Below are positions 37,167-38,189 of a stretch of 38,189 bases of DNA, piece by piece. Each line of letters starts with the position of its first letter. Position 1 is the first letter of the stretch. The notes beneath the pieces were generated by a model, which ran no database searches, was not told the origin of the DNA, and saw nothing but the letters and a program-made list of their open reading frames with translations. The position numbers and the translations under genes are program-made. The stretch is from Bacteroidales bacterium (GTDB taxonomy: Bacteria > Bacteroidota > Bacteroidia > Bacteroidales > JAGOPY01). The stretch spans positions 1 through 38,189 of the forward strand of contig JAHYJL010000009.1 in the NCBI GenBank assembly GCA_019429045.1, given 5' to 3'.

Positions 37167-37246
37167 CCTACCGTCTTACTGTCCTACCGTCTTACAGTCC
37201 TACCGTCTTACCGTCCTACCGTCATACCTTCGAACCGTCGTACCGC
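37167..37246. repeat. Tandem array, 10 x 8 bp (five 16-bp double units; consensus CCTACCGT CTTACNGT)
   Basis: cctaccgt cttactgt cctaccgt cttacagt cctaccgt cttaccgt cctaccgt catacctt cgaaccgt cgtaccgc. Confidence 0.92.
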
Positions 37247-37280
37247 CCAGTCGGCCGTGGACAAATTTGGAATTTTAAAG

Positions 37281-37320
37281 ATAAGTACTTATATTTGTAC
37301 TTATATAAATACTTAAACAG
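37281..37320. promoter_or_regulatory. Putative TA operator: palindrome ATAAGTACTTAT plus three 12-bp direct repeats, overlapping -7 box TATATTTG (37290-37297)
   Basis: gtacttatattt (37285) gtacttatataa (37297) atacttaaacag (37309); palindrome 37281-37292. Confidence 0.65.
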
Positions 37321-37329
37321 GCTTGAGAA

Positions 37330-37584
37330 ATGTTAGCGGCAAATTATACAGAATTCAGGAATGAGTTAAAGAATTATCTTGACAATGTCGAGTTTAACAA
37401 CGAGACTTTAATTATCAAGAGAGGATCGGGCAAAGGCACTGTTCTTATTTCACTTGAAGAATATAACTCAATTATGGAAACCCTTCATCTGTTAAGCTCC
37501 AAGAAGAATGCCAAAAGATTATTTGACTCAATCGACCAGATGAAGACCGGCAAAAAAGCTCAACATAAACTGATCGGAGAGTAA
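37330..37584 (+). CDS. YefM/Phd-type antitoxin
   Basis: MLAANYTEFRNELKNYLDNVEFNNETLIIKRGSGKGTVLISLEEYNSIMETLHLL; directly upstream of the YoeB-like toxin. Confidence 0.88.
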   Translation: MLAANYTEFRNELKNYLDNVEFNNETLIIKRGSGKGTVLISLEEYNSIMETLHLLSSKKNAKRLFDSIDQMKTGKKAQHKLIGE

Positions 37585-37847
37585 TGAGACTTATTTTCTC
37601 GGAAAATGCATGGGAGGATTATACCTCGTGGCAGACAGATGATAAAAAAATCCTTAAAAAAATTAACAAACTGATCCTTGAAATTCAGCGATCCCCCTAT
37701 GAAGGAACAGGCAAACCCGAGCCTCTGAAATTTGACCTTGCCGGTCTCTGGTCAAGACGAATCGACCGTGAACATAGAATTGTCTACAGTGTGGAAGGCG
37801 ATGATCTTCTGATTTATGCGTGCCGTTATCACTATGACAAAAGATAA
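37584..37847 (+). CDS. yoeB: YoeB-type mRNA interferase toxin
   Basis: MRLIFSENAWEDYTSWQTDDKKILKKINKLILEIQRSPYEGTGKPEPLKFDLAGLWSRRIDREHRIVYSVEGDDLLIYACRYHYDKR, closely YoeB-like along its length. Confidence 0.94.
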   Translation: MRLIFSENAWEDYTSWQTDDKKILKKINKLILEIQRSPYEGTGKPEPLKFDLAGLWSRRIDREHRIVYSVEGDDLLIYACRYHYDKR

Positions 37848-37878
37848 CAGAACCTGGTACAGAAACAATACAACGATA

Positions 37879-38189
37879 ATGCCTGATTTTACTTTAGATA
37901 CTTTTAGCCGGCTTCTTTCCACACTGAAAGAGCAACAATATGTTTTCCAGCCATTTGCCGGTTTCATGGACGATCCTGCCCCGAAATGTGTCATCCTCCG
38001 CCACGACGTCGACAGGCTGCCGGAGAATTCAGTTGTTACTGCGGGGTTAGAAAAGGAGATGGGAATAACCGGTACCTACTATTTCCGTGCAGGAAAGGAG
38101 GGGTTTGACGGTGAGGCAATAATAAAAATAGCCCGGATGGGCCATGAGACAGGGTATCACTACGAGGACCTCAGCCTTATGGAGATCGG
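37879..38189 (+). CDS. Polysaccharide deacetylase-like protein (3' truncated by window end)
   Basis: Reading from ATG 37879: MPDFTLDTFSRLLSTLKEQQYVFQPFAGFMDDPAPKCVILRHDVDRLPENSVVTAGLEKEMGITGTYYFRAGKEGFDGEAIIKIARMGHETGYHYEDLSLMEI; HDVD and GHE.GYH motifs. Confidence 0.8.
   Translation, partial: MPDFTLDTFSRLLSTLKEQQYVFQPFAGFMDDPAPKCVILRHDVDRLPENSVVTAGLEKEMGITGTYYFRAGKEGFDGEAIIKIARMGHETGYHYEDLSLMEI

Noticed and set aside
37167-37246. CRISPR-like array
   Set aside because: 8-bp contiguous units without unique spacers.
36830-37336. 168-aa ORF with YRLTVLPSYSPTVLPSYRHT repeats
   Set aside because: Artefact of reading through the 8-bp tandem array and antisense of the coiled-coil gene.

Overview
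This window looks like a Bacteroidota chromosome segment, probably Bacteroidales/Marinilabiliales-like. That call rests on repeated TAnnTTTG (-7 type) promoter boxes, gldH, a T9SS-type C-terminal tail, a CHU_C/FlgD-like tail, YwqK/MORN-type repeats and the gene order purH-mreB-mreC-mreD. The left ~7 kb is AT-rich accessory DNA: a truncated T9SS-type beta-propeller gene and a large secreted RHS/YD-repeat gene split by an IS1634-like element. I could delimit that element to the base: 1663 bp, 28-bp IRs, 6-bp TSD AATTAT. The remainder is mostly housekeeping: hemW, GH3-like, LysE, recJ, FtsX/MacB-like permease, purH, mreBCD, TlpA-like, lutB, rpiB, nadA, YwqK-like, PepSY-TM, rnr, comF, lamin-tail protein, asd, ribF, gldH, RNase HI, exosortase-like, YefM/YoeB TA, polysaccharide deacetylase. 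Items most worth a second look: (1) an array of 16 heptamers followed by four inverted heptamers next to the asd promoter; (2) a 10 x 8-bp array upstream of a YefM/YoeB module, which also carries three 12-bp iterons; (3) an exosortase-like protease with no visible substrate; (4) a GH3-like gene coupled to a LysE exporter; (5) a doubly deleted EEP-family pseudogene; (6) a 16-cysteine insert in the RHS protein. No CRISPR array, tRNA or rRNA was recognised. All family assignments are from reading motifs; no database search was run.
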